Positions 7,352 through 13,802 of a stretch of DNA of 13,802 nt are shown here, one piece after another. Source of the stretch: DASVLX01 sp036384655 (GTDB lineage Bacteria; Actinomycetota; Actinomycetes; Mycobacteriales; Pseudonocardiaceae); NCBI GenBank assembly GCA_036384655.1, contig DASVLX010000088.1, positions 1-13,802 on the forward strand, read 5' to 3'. The notes below the pieces were generated by a model. It was not told the origin of the DNA. It saw nothing but the letters and a program-made list of their open reading frames with translations, and ran no database searches. Position 1 is the first letter of the stretch. Every line of letters begins with the position of its first letter. Made by a program: the position numbers and the translations under genes.

Positions 7352-7365
7352 CGCGACCCGCGACC
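7352..7365. repeat. 7-bp tandem duplication causing a frameshift
   Basis: Two direct copies of cgcgacc. Removing one restores the reading RVAFVFQSSDAQ on the minus strand, joining the Walker A part to the Q-loop part of the ABC ATPase. Confidence 0.85.
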
Positions 7366-7689
7366 CGCGAGCCGAAGCCCGCAGAGAACTGCACGTCCTC
7401 GAGGGCGTCCTCGGTGACCTGCTCGCCGAACGCGTGGACTGTCCCCACTGTGGGGAAGACCAGTCCGTCCAAGACCTTCAGCAGCGTCGACTTGCCACAC
7501 CCGTTCGCGCCCAGCGGCGGGAGCTTCTCCCCGCCGAGGACGTCGAGCGACACGTCCCTCAGCGCCGGGAACCGGTTCAGGTAGGTGTAGCTGAGGTTCC
7601 GGCAGCGGAACACCACCTCGGTCGTGATGCCGACGGTCGGCGGCGCCGGTGCAGCGTGCGGGACGTCGCCCGGGTGCGAGGTCCGGGTG

Positions 7690-7797
7690 TCAGCGGCCAA
7701 GGAACACGTCCCCTCCGGAGATCGCGACCGCGGTCACCACCACGACGCACGCGGCCGCGACGTCGAGGCTGCTCAGCCGGACGGCTGTGATGAGGTG
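7690..7797 (-). pseudogene. C-terminal remnant of a probable ECF transporter membrane subunit
   Basis: About 35 residues (VRLSSLDVAAACVVVV, then AVAISGGDVFLGR) form a hydrophobic helix and end at a TGA (7692-7690) that overlaps the TTG start of the ATPase pseudogene. In actinobacterial Co/Ni ECF operons the transmembrane subunit (CbiQ/EcfT) usually precedes the ATPase with such an overlap, so this is probably its last helix. Upstream of about 7797 the frame loses protein-like character, so the rest of the gene and any CbiM/CbiN-type genes are deleted. Between 7798 and 7942 I see no gene. The assignment rests on position and hydrophobicity. Confidence 0.4.
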
Positions 7798-7942
7798 ACA
7801 AGAACCTGGGGACCCCGGAGCCCGCTGACCCTGCTGCACGTTGTCCCGCCCGGTCGGATGAGTCGGCGCGGATGGCGACGAGGGGCCCCGTTCCTCGAGG
7901 CTTCGTCCGTCCCTTCCGCTGGCGTAGGGGCCCTCATCTGAG

Positions 7943-8356
7943 TCAGCTGGATGCGCAGTGCGCGCAGGTCCCGAAGATCTCCAGGGTGTGACTGACGTCG
8001 GTGAACCCGTGCGCCGCCGCGGTCGTGTCCGCCCACCGCTCCACGCCGGGGCCGTCGACCTCGACCGCGCGGCCGCAGGCGCGGCAGACCAGGTGGTGGT
8101 GGTGGCCCTGGGAGCAGCGCCGGTAGGCCGTATCGCCGCCGGCGGTGCGCAGCACGTCGACCTTGTTCGCATCCGCGAGGGCCTGCAGGCACCGGTAGAC
8201 GGTGGCCAGGCCGACCTGCTCCCCCCGCCCGTGCAGCAGCTCGTGCAGCTCCTGGGCGGTGACGAACGCCTCCAATTCGTCCAGGGCGGCACTGATCGCA
8301 GCCTTCTGCCGTGTCGAACGCACCGCGGGCGTACTGCGCGGTGTGTCGTCGACCAT
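7943..8356 (-). CDS. zur: Fur-family zinc uptake regulator Zur
   Basis: A 137-residue Fur-family repressor. The N-terminal winged helix (about 12-78) includes STRQKAAISAALDEL, TAQELHELL and the recognition region GLATVYRCLQAL; the dimerisation domain carries CSQGHHHHLVCRACG and a C-terminal CAHCASS. Cys91, Cys94, Cys131 and Cys134 form the usual structural zinc site; Asp75, Cys81, the His85-88 run and His123 supply candidates for the regulatory site. Divergence from a complete zinc ABC operon points to Zur rather than Fur or a peroxide regulator. The start at 8356 has AGGAGG five bases upstream. An in-frame ATG at 8431, also with a good ribosome binding site, would add 25 residues without family resemblance. 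Zn-loaded Zur would repress znuA, probably through the box at 8589-8605. Confidence 0.9.
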   Translation of the reverse strand: MVDDTPRSTPAVRSTRQKAAISAALDELEAFVTAQELHELLHGRGEQVGLATVYRCLQALADANKVDVLRTAGGDTAYRRCSQGHHHHLVCRACGRAVEVDGPGVERWADTTAAAHGFTDVSHTLEIFGTCAHCASS

Positions 8357-8576
8357 CTGTGCCTCCTGCCGGATCCGGGCGTTCGCGTCCGGTCCGCATC
8401 CGTACCGAAGACCGCCAACCATTCTCGTCATCTTCCCACCTCCCCTGGTGGTGCTGCCCTTCCCCGCCGAGGCGGACCGCCACCACCGTGAACCGCCCGG
8501 TTGATGGAGGCCGCTCTCCCTGAATCGTCGCCGACCGGCTCCCGAAGCGTTCGCGTGCCGGCCGGCTGGCGTCGAC

Positions 8577-8605
8577 TTGACACGCCAAATGATATCAGGT
8601 CTCAT
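8577..8605 (+). promoter_or_regulatory. candidate znuA promoter
   Basis: TTGACA (8577-8582) is a perfect -35 hexamer. With a 17-base spacer the -10 position is TCTCAT (8600-8605), which is weak; TCATTA two bases further is an alternative. The leader to the GTG at 8645 would be about 30 bases and contains GGAGGA. The candidate Zur palindrome lies over the spacer and -10. Confidence 0.4.
8589..8605. promoter_or_regulatory. candidate Zur box
   Basis: The 17-base sequence ATGATATCAGGTCTCAT has matching ATGA/TCAT ends and 12 of 17 positions unchanged on reverse complementation; it also contains the 8-base palindrome TGATATCA. It is AT-rich in an otherwise very GC-rich region and lies between divergent zur and znuA. 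The match to known actinobacterial Zur sites, which also have TGA..TCA-type ends, is only approximate. Confidence 0.4.
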
Positions 8606-8644
8606 TACGCGTGTTGAGTTGATGGCGTCCGGAGGAGTGTCAGC

Positions 8645-9577
8645 GTGCATACCAGGGTTCTTGCCGTCACCGCGGCCGTGGCGGCCGTCGTCGGGCTGGC
8701 CGGATGCGGGAGCCCGTCGTCCGGATCGGCCGCGGGGAGCGCCGATGGCGGGGCATCGAAGGTGATCCAGGTGGTGGCGGCGGAGAACTTCTGGGGCAGC
8801 ATCGCCACCCAGTTGGGCGGGTCGCAAGTCAAGGTGACCAGCATCATCGACAGCCCGGACGCCGACCCGCACGACTACGAGCCCACCGCCGCGGACGGGC
8901 GGGCGATCGCCGCGGCCGACGTGGTGCTGATCAACGGGGTCGGCTACGACACGTGGGCGACCAAGCTGGTCGCCGCCAACCCGGCACCGAACCGGGCGGT
9001 GCTGACCGTCGGCGAGGTGGTCGGGGTGGGCGAAGGCGGTAACCCGCACCGCTGGTACAACCCGGCCGACGTGACCAAGGTCGCCGACCAGCTCACGGCC
9101 GAGTTCAAGAAGGCCGACCCGGCCGACGCTGCGGCGTTCGACGCCCAGCGGACGGCGTTCGAGACCACCGACCTGGCCGCCTACAAGGCCGTCATCACCG
9201 AGATCAAGACCAAGTACGCCGACACCCCGGTCGGGGCGTCGGAGAGCATCTTCGCGATGCTCGCTCCCGCCCTGGGGCTGGACCTGGTCACCCCGCCGGC
9301 GTTCCTCAAAGCGATCAGCGAGGGGACGGACCCCTCCGCGGCAGACAAGGCCACCATCGACGCGCAGATCAGCGGCCAGAAGATCAAGGTGTACGTGTAC
9401 AACAGCCAGAACGCCACCCCAGATGTCCAGACCCAGATCGCGGCGGCGAAGGCAGCCGGGATCCCGGTCACCACGATCACCGAGACGATGGTCCCGGCCA
9501 CGGCGACCTGGCAGCAGTGGCAGACCACCCAGCTGGAGGAGCTGCGCGACGCCCTTGCCAAGGCCACCGGTCGCTGA
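8645..9577 (+). CDS. znuA: zinc ABC transporter substrate-binding lipoprotein
   Basis: A 310-residue metal-binding lipoprotein of the cluster 9 (ZnuA/PsaA) family. The signal peptide ends in a lipobox GLAGC, with Cys21 the lipidated residue, then a Gly/Ser-rich linker. Likely metal ligands are His76 (DADPHDYEPT), His135 (GNPHRWYNP), Glu200 (GASESIF, where ZnuA proteins usually have His) and Glu280 (TITETMVP). There is no His-rich loop of the kind seen in many ZnuA proteins. It delivers metal to the ZnuB/ZnuC transporter in the same operon. The GTG start has GGAGGA eight bases upstream. Zinc is preferred over manganese because zur is divergent and a separate MntH exists. znuC follows after 67 bases. 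Confidence 0.9.
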   Translation: MHTRVLAVTAAVAAVVGLAGCGSPSSGSAAGSADGGASKVIQVVAAENFWGSIATQLGGSQVKVTSIIDSPDADPHDYEPTAADGRAIAAADVVLINGVGYDTWATKLVAANPAPNRAVLTVGEVVGVGEGGNPHRWYNPADVTKVADQLTAEFKKADPADAAAFDAQRTAFETTDLAAYKAVITEIKTKYADTPVGASESIFAMLAPALGLDLVTPPAFLKAISEGTDPSAADKATIDAQISGQKIKVYVYNSQNATPDVQTQIAAAKAAGIPVTTITETMVPATATWQQWQTTQLEELRDALAKATGR

Positions 9578-9644
9578 CGTCCAGGCGCCGGAGGCCGCCT
9601 GTCCCCGAACCCCACCCGCCTACGACACGAATCAGGTGAGCCAG

Positions 9645-10529
9645 ATGAACTCGGTGACCACGCAGGAGAGTCCGCCCGTGGCCGCCGCTGACGGGCGCGG
9701 TCAGCAGACTCCATTGGTGGAGTTCCGGGGAGCGGGCGTCCGGGTCGGGCAGCGGACCCTGTGGAGCGGGGTGGACATCGCGATCCGGGCCGGGGAGTTC
9801 GTCGCGGTCCTGGGCCCGAACGGGGTCGGCAAGTCCACCCTGGTCAAAGCCGTGCTGGGGCTGCTCCCCCTGGCGGCGGGCACGCTGACGGTGGCCGGGC
9901 GTCGTCCGGGCGCGGCGAACGAGACGATCGGGTACCTGCCGCAGCGGCGTAGCTTCGACCCCCAGCTTCGGATCCGGGGCGTGGACGTGGTCCGGCTCGG
10001 CCTGGACGGCGCCCGGTGGGGGGTCCCGCTGCCGGGCGCGCACCGGTTCAGCGCCCGCGCCCGCGCCGAGCAGGCCCGAGTGGCCGAGGTGATCGGGCTG
10101 GTCGGCGCCGACACGTATGCCGACCGTCCGATCGGCCAGCTGTCCGGCGGGGAGCAGCAGCGGCTGCTCATCGCGCAGGCCCTGGTGTCCGGGCCCCGGT
10201 TGCTCCTGCTGGACGAGCCGCTGGACAGCCTGGACCTGCCCAACCAGGCCGCCGTCGCGGCCCTGGTGTCGCGCATCTGCCGTCAGGAAGGGGTGACCGT
10301 GATGATGGTCGCCCACGACGTCAACCCGATCCTGAGCTATCTGGACCGGGTGGTCTACATCGCCTCCGGCGGGGCGGCCGCCGGCCCGCCGAGTGAGGTG
10401 ATCACCAGCGCCACCCTGAGCCGGTTGTACGGGACACCGATCGAGGTGCTGTCGACCAGCGACGGGCGGCTGGTGGTCGTCGGCCAGCCCGAGGCCCCGG
10501 CCCACCACGGCGACCGGCACCAGCCGTGA
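9645..10529 (+). CDS. znuC: zinc ABC transporter ATP-binding protein
   Basis: A 294-residue ABC ATPase. Walker A is GPNGVGKST (57-65), the Q-loop Gln is near 100 (YLPQRRSFDP), the signature is LSGGEQQ (166-172), Walker B is LLLLDEP (186-192) and the H-loop His is 224 (MVAHD). All catalytic motifs are intact. The Q-loop and the long C-terminal part fit metal-uptake (cluster A/ZnuC-MntB) ATPases. The ATG at 9645 follows AGGTGA by five bases; an in-frame GTG three codons earlier is possible. znuA lies upstream and the first permease begins 28 bases downstream. Confidence 0.92.
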   Translation: MNSVTTQESPPVAAADGRGQQTPLVEFRGAGVRVGQRTLWSGVDIAIRAGEFVAVLGPNGVGKSTLVKAVLGLLPLAAGTLTVAGRRPGAANETIGYLPQRRSFDPQLRIRGVDVVRLGLDGARWGVPLPGAHRFSARARAEQARVAEVIGLVGADTYADRPIGQLSGGEQQRLLIAQALVSGPRLLLLDEPLDSLDLPNQAAVAALVSRICRQEGVTVMMVAHDVNPILSYLDRVVYIASGGAAAGPPSEVITSATLSRLYGTPIEVLSTSDGRLVVVGQPEAPAHHGDRHQP

Positions 10530-10557
10530 GCCGTTCAATCACGACAGGACCGGGCCG

Positions 10558-11529
10558 ATGATCGCCTCCAGCGGGGACCTGAACCCCCCACTGACCTGGG
10601 ACCTGCTCGCCGATGCGCGGGAACTGTTCGCGTTCCCGTTCATGGTCAACGCCGTACAGGCGGGGACGATCGTGGCGGTGCTGGCCGGGCTGGTGGGCTG
10701 GTTCATGGTGCTGCGCCGGCAGAGCTTCACCGGTCACACCGTGGCCGTGGTGGGGTTCCCGGGCGCGGCGGGCGCGGTGCTGGTCGGGGTGTCCGCGACC
10801 TACGGGTACTTCGCGTTCGCAATCGCCGCCGCCCTAATGATCGCGTTGGTGCCGAATGCGGGAGGCCGCGGGTACAGCGAGGAGTCCGCCGTCACCGGCA
10901 CCGTCCAGGCCGCCGCCCTGGCCACCGGGTTCCTGTTCGTCAACCTGTACGGCGGGTTCATGGGCAGCGCGAACGCGCTGCTGTTCGGCAGCTTCCTCGG
11001 CATCACCACCGGTCAGGTCCAGCTCCTCCTCGTTGTCGCCGCCGTGACCGTCCTGCTGCTGACGCTGATCGGCCGCCCGCTGCTGTTCGCCTCGGTCGAC
11101 CCGGCCGTCGCGAAGGCTCGAGGCGTGCCGGTCCGGGCCCTGTCGGTGACATTCCTGGTCCTGCTCGCGGCAGCCGCAGCCGGGGTCGCCCAGATCACCG
11201 GCAGCCTGCTGGTCTTCGCGCTGCTGGTCGTCCCGGCGGCGACAGCCCAGAGCCTGACCGCGCGCCCGGCCGTGAGCATGGCCCTGACCGTGGTCATCGC
11301 ATTGGCGATCACCTGGTCGGCACTGTTCCTGGCCTACTACCAGCCGTACCCGATCGGGTTCTTCGTCACCACGTTCGCGTTCGCCGCGTACCTGACCGCC
11401 ACCGCCTGGCGGCACACCCGAGCCCGGCTGGCCCGACGCCACCATGGCCCAACGGGCAACGCGCCGGGCGATCGGTCCGGCCCGCGCTCTTCGCAGTCGG
11501 CCCTCCTCGACGCGGCGGGCACGCCATGA
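10558..11529 (+). CDS. znuB: zinc ABC transporter permease (ABC-3 family), first
   Basis: A 323-residue ABC-3 family permease with about eight TM helices. The stretch LRRQSFTGHTVAVVGFPGAAG corresponds to the conserved cytoplasmic loop after the second helix; LLFGSFLGITTGQV and RPLLFASVDPAVAKARGVPV are also standard. The C-terminal ~45 residues are hydrophilic and basic. AGGA lies eight bases before the ATG. The stop overlaps the start of a second permease (ATGA), so the two are translated together and probably form a heterodimeric channel served by ZnuC. Confidence 0.9.
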   Translation: MIASSGDLNPPLTWDLLADARELFAFPFMVNAVQAGTIVAVLAGLVGWFMVLRRQSFTGHTVAVVGFPGAAGAVLVGVSATYGYFAFAIAAALMIALVPNAGGRGYSEESAVTGTVQAAALATGFLFVNLYGGFMGSANALLFGSFLGITTGQVQLLLVVAAVTVLLLTLIGRPLLFASVDPAVAKARGVPVRALSVTFLVLLAAAAAGVAQITGSLLVFALLVVPAATAQSLTARPAVSMALTVVIALAITWSALFLAYYQPYPIGFFVTTFAFAAYLTATAWRHTRARLARRHHGPTGNAPGDRSGPRSSQSALLDAAGTP

Positions 11530-12509
11530 GCCTGTCGCTGACCGCGCAACTCGCCACCACGTACCTGGCCACCGCGCACCGGATGGCCACCGACGCCACC
11601 ATCGGCACAGGTCTGGGCGAGATGCTCGCCCACCCGTTCATGCGGCAGGCGTTCCTGGCCGGGCTACCGATCGCCGCCCTGGCCGGGGCCGTCGGGTACT
11701 TCATGGTGCTGCGCAGCCAGGTGTTCACCGGCGACGCGCTCAGCCACGTCGCCTTCACCGGCGCCCTGGCCGCGCTCGCGTTCGGGGTCGACGCCCGGCT
11801 CGGCCTGTTCACCGCCACCATCGGGATCGGCGTCGTCCTGGGCCTGCTGGGAAACCGCGGCCGCGCCGACGACGTCCTGATCGGCACCATGTTCGCGTGG
11901 ATCCTGGGTCTCGGCGTGCTGGCCCTGTCCATCTATACCGCCAGCGCCCACGCCGCCACCAACGGCGGCGCCGGCGTCAGCGTCCTGTTCGGATCCATCT
12001 TCGGCCTGAGCTCCACCCGGGCGCTGGTTGCCGCCGGCATCGCCGTCGGCCTGCTGGCGATCACGGTGCTGATCGCCCGACCGCTGCTGTTCGCCAGCCT
12101 CGACGAAGCCGTCGCCGCCGCCCGCGGAGTCCCGGTCACCGCCCTGGGCGTCGGGTTCCTCGCCCTGGCAGGCGCCACCGCCGCCGAGGCCACCCAAGCC
12201 GTCGGTGCGCTGCTCCTGCTCGGCCTGCTCGCCGCCCCCGCCGGCGCCGCGCACCGCCTGACCCGCAACCCCTACCACGGCCTGGCCCTGTCCGCCGGGC
12301 TTTCCCTGACGGCGATGGCCGCCGGGTTGACCGCCAGCTACCTGGTCCCCCAGCTGCCGCCGAGCTTCAGCATCCTGGCCATCGCCTCCGGCAGCTACGC
12401 TCTGGCCGTCCTGCTCCCCACCCACCGAGCCCCGCGCCCCGGCCGTGCCGGACCCGCGCCCGCCATCCGGCCCGCTGATGACGTCGTGGTCCTACCCGAC
12501 ACCCGCTGA
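11526..12509 (+). CDS. znuB: zinc ABC transporter permease (ABC-3 family), second
   Basis: A 327-residue ABC-3 permease, related to but clearly distinct from the preceding one. It has the family loop LRSQVFTGDALSHVAFTGA, closer to the consensus than its partner, plus LFGSIFGLSSTRALV and RPLLFASLDEAVAAARGVPV. About eight TM helices are followed by a 40-residue hydrophilic tail. The start overlaps the upstream permease by four bases. Paired permeases are common in actinobacterial metal ABC operons, whereas many other bacteria use one ZnuB as a homodimer. The 3' end overlaps the start of a small ORF. Confidence 0.9.
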   Translation: MSLSLTAQLATTYLATAHRMATDATIGTGLGEMLAHPFMRQAFLAGLPIAALAGAVGYFMVLRSQVFTGDALSHVAFTGALAALAFGVDARLGLFTATIGIGVVLGLLGNRGRADDVLIGTMFAWILGLGVLALSIYTASAHAATNGGAGVSVLFGSIFGLSSTRALVAAGIAVGLLAITVLIARPLLFASLDEAVAAARGVPVTALGVGFLALAGATAAEATQAVGALLLLGLLAAPAGAAHRLTRNPYHGLALSAGLSLTAMAAGLTASYLVPQLPPSFSILAIASGSYALAVLLPTHRAPRPGRAGPAPAIRPADDVVVLPDTR

Positions 12510-12666
12510 CCACGCCCGGCTCACCGTCGAGGGAGACCCAGCCGACGACACAGCCCTGCTGCGCCGCCTCGGCCTGGCCACCGCCTACCGGACCCTGCAC
12601 GCCCTGACCGACGCCTGCATCCCGCACACCTTCGTCATCCACGGCGAACTCCTGTGCCGCCGCTGA
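12478..12666 (+). CDS. small protein of unknown function, znu operon tail
   Basis: A 62-residue ORF in a different frame from znuB, overlapping its last 32 bases. Codon third positions are almost all G or C, which supports real coding. It contains His12, Cys47, His50, His55 and Cys60 (DACIPHTFVIHGELLC), a spacing that could bind a metal, but I recognise no family. The ATG lies in CTGATG without a clear ribosome binding site, so translation would depend on coupling to znuB; an in-frame GTG at 12445 is possible. Its TGA overlaps the ATG of the next small ORF. Confidence 0.5.
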   Translation: MTSWSYPTPADHARLTVEGDPADDTALLRRLGLATAYRTLHALTDACIPHTFVIHGELLCRR

Positions 12667-12857
12667 TGCCCCGGACGCCACCACACGTCTACATCTGCTG
12701 CGGGCACGCTTTGGAGGAACACCCAGAGGCCGTCGAACACCGGATCACCGGCGTGGCCCGCCGCGCCCAGGCCCGCCTGATCGACCACCGCGCCGACATC
12801 TTCGTCATCTGCCACCTCTGCGATGACCAAGCCATGGGAATGGTCCCGGGCACGTGA
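12666..12857 (+). CDS. small Cys/His-rich protein, znu operon tail
   Basis: A 63-residue ORF whose ATG overlaps the preceding TGA (TGATG). The N-terminal CCGH (residues 11-14) and C-terminal CHLC (49-52), separated by a charged, probably helical stretch rich in His and Arg, look like the two halves of a zinc ribbon or other metal-binding fold. Codon use supports coding, especially in the second half. An in-frame GTG at 12654 would add four residues. Position at the end of a probable Zur-controlled zinc operon suggests zinc binding or sensing, but no family is recognised and no function is claimed. Confidence 0.5.
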   Translation: MPRTPPHVYICCGHALEEHPEAVEHRITGVARRAQARLIDHRADIFVICHLCDDQAMGMVPGT

Positions 12858-13017
12858 TGATCTCACTCAAATCCAGCGGTCGTGAGCATCTGAGTCCGCC
12901 CGCTGAACCGGCCGGAGAGATACTGATTCGCATAACCGCACACGGGTCGGTGTCCCTTCCGGAGCCGTTGACCACGTCGCGGTCACGCGCGCGTCGCCGC
13001 GGTCGGCACCTGGCACC

Positions 13018-13802
13018 ATGGGCGGGACGCAAAGGATCGGGTGGCCGTGGCCGCGAGTCGTGGGCGTGATCGCCGGCATCCTCGTGCCCGTTGCCGTCCT
13101 GGCCGTCGTGGGCATGGTTCTGCTCTGGCCTTCTTCGGCCAGGTCGGCAGCCCAGGCCGACATGGCGGTCACGGGCTCCGACTACCAATCAGCACGAGTC
13201 ACCGCGACGTCCTCACAGACGTGTCAGGGCTCGTCGGACGATGGGCTGCCGGACGGGACCGTCCCGGACCAGGTCCAGTGCCTGCAGGTGAGTGCCGTGG
13301 TGACCAGCGGTGCCCACGCTGGACTCGGGGTCAAGGTGTGGGCGACCGCCAACCTGCGCGCCGCCGATGTCCCGGTCGGCACCCGGATCACTCTCGAGCA
13401 CTACCCCGCCGCTGACGGTCAGGATGAGCTGTGGGCATGGCACGACTTCGCGCGGACCATTCCCCTGCTCGTGCTCGCCGGGCTCTTCGCCGCCGTCACG
13501 ATCGGGGTGGCGCGACTGCGTGGACTCCGGGCCCTGATCGGGCTCGGCCTCTCGTTCACCGTCATCGCGACGTTCATGCTGCCCGCACTGCTCGCCGGGG
13601 AGAACGCCCTGCTCGTCGGACTGGTCGGCTCGACCGTGATCATGTTCGTCGTCCTCTACCTCGCTCACGGCCCGACCCGCAGGACGTCCGCGGCGCTGCT
13701 GGGAACACTGGCCGGCCTCGGTGTGACGGCCGCACTCGGGGTCGCCGCGGCGAGCGCCGCCCACATCAACGGAGCCGTCTCCGAGGACAGCAACCGGCTC
13801 GC
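13018..13802 (+). CDS. YibE/F family membrane protein (copy 2), 3' end outside window
   Basis: An open frame runs from ATG at 13018 to the window edge, giving 261 residues of a YibE/F protein. It aligns along its whole length with the copy at 3291-4532: N-terminal TM (about 11-33, PVAVLAVVGMVLLWP), extracytoplasmic domain with TSGAHAG and VPVGTRITLEHYP, WHDFARTIPLL, then successive TM helices ending in AAASAAHINGAVSEDSNRL. The two share most residues but differ at many positions until 13696, after which they are identical in DNA. No good Shine-Dalgarno sequence precedes the ATG. It lies 160 bases after the znu operon tail, a gap in which I see no clear promoter; whether it is co-transcribed is unknown. 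Confidence 0.85.
   Translation, partial: MGGTQRIGWPWPRVVGVIAGILVPVAVLAVVGMVLLWPSSARSAAQADMAVTGSDYQSARVTATSSQTCQGSSDDGLPDGTVPDQVQCLQVSAVVTSGAHAGLGVKVWATANLRAADVPVGTRITLEHYPAADGQDELWAWHDFARTIPLLVLAGLFAAVTIGVARLRGLRALIGLGLSFTVIATFMLPALLAGENALLVGLVGSTVIMFVVLYLAHGPTRRTSAALLGTLAGLGVTAALGVAAASAAHINGAVSEDSNRL
13696..13802 (+). repeat. 107-bp perfect inverted repeat, copy inside yibE/F 2
   Basis: Base-for-base identical to the reverse complement of 3757-3863. The identity begins abruptly: the preceding codons encode HGPTRRTSAA here against HGLTLQTSSA in the other copy. It runs to the last base of the window. Confidence 0.95.

Larger units (their letters stand above)
6820..7700 (-). pseudogene. cobalt/nickel ECF ABC transporter ATPase (CbiO/NikO type), frameshifted
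   Basis: Pieces of one ABC ATPase are spread over three reading frames. In order: Walker A GANGCGKST (near 7520-7490), Q-loop VFQSSDAQVFSPTV (near 7345), signature LSGGQKKRVAIA (near 7170), Walker B VLLFDEPTAALD (near 7110), then TIVLATQDLDALD (near 7020) and a tail ending SVTSENLG at a TAG at 6820-6822. Four lesions restore one frame if reversed: a 7-bp tandem duplication (cgcgacc twice, 7352-7365), a ~2-base loss near 7298, a 1-base loss near 7052 and a 4-bp tandem duplication (gttc twice, 6873-6880). The H-loop His is Gln and the residues before Walker A read KLPPLGA, where relatives usually have hydrophobic residues, so decay is more likely than sequencing error. The start would be TTG at 7700, overlapping the preceding remnant. 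CbiO/NikO ATPases energise Co or Ni uptake; the exact metal is not determinable. Confidence 0.85.

Noticed and set aside
6820..7700. Programmed frameshifting in the ABC ATPase
   Set aside because: Four lesions, two of them tandem duplications, plus a lost H-loop His fit decay better than any recoding signal.
9477..10538. 353-codon minus-strand frame across znuC
   Set aside because: Antisense to an ATPase with all motifs; no protein-like features.
11444..12478. 344-codon plus-strand frame overlapping the second znuB
   Set aside because: Arg/Pro-rich shadow of the permease gene, which has intact ABC-3 motifs in its own frame.
12859..12890. Hairpin after the znu operon tail (GATCTCAC paired with GTGAGCATC) as a terminator
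   Set aside because: The stem is short with a bulge, the loop is about 15 bases, and no T run follows.

Overview
The window comes from a high-GC actinobacterium. Codon third positions are almost all G or C, GTG and TTG starts occur, and the protein families are typical of actinobacteria (YibE/F, YcnI plus CopC, a SirR/MntR-like DtxR protein, a Zur-linked zinc ABC operon). Genus cannot be read from the sequence. Most of the window is a metal-homeostasis region lying beside remnants of a conjugative or plasmid-type element.

Layout. 1-800: 3' end of a secreted C40/CHAP-like peptidase and a truncated ArdC-like antirestriction gene, then about 325 bases without a convincing gene. 1125-4532 (minus strand): yibE/F family membrane protein, mntR-type regulator, mntH manganese transporter. 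4767-6823 (plus strand): a His/Met-rich membrane protein, YcnI and CopC, apparently a copper-handling operon, with a DtxR-type box at its start. 6820-7797 (minus): a decayed cobalt/nickel ECF transporter, consisting of an ATPase pseudogene with four frame lesions and the C-terminal scrap of a probable transmembrane partner. 7943-8356 (minus): zur. 8645-12857 (plus): divergent zinc-uptake operon znuA-znuC-znuB-znuB, followed by two small overlapping ORFs, one Cys/His-rich. 13018 to the end: a second yibE/F gene, cut by the window edge.

How they fit together. MntR probably controls manganese uptake through MntH, and Zur probably controls the zinc operon from the shared zur-znuA intergenic region, where an imperfect palindrome overlaps a possible promoter. 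YcnI and CopC would handle copper outside the membrane. The Co/Ni system is dead.

The most unusual signal is that the two yibE/F paralogues, about 9.8 kb apart and inverted, are clearly diverged over most of their length but become base-for-base identical for the last 107 bases of the window (13696-13802 against 3757-3863 reverse complement). That pattern suggests gene conversion or inversion-type recombination across the metal cassette, or an assembly artefact at a contig end. I did not find CRISPR arrays, rRNA, tRNA or an intact transposase.
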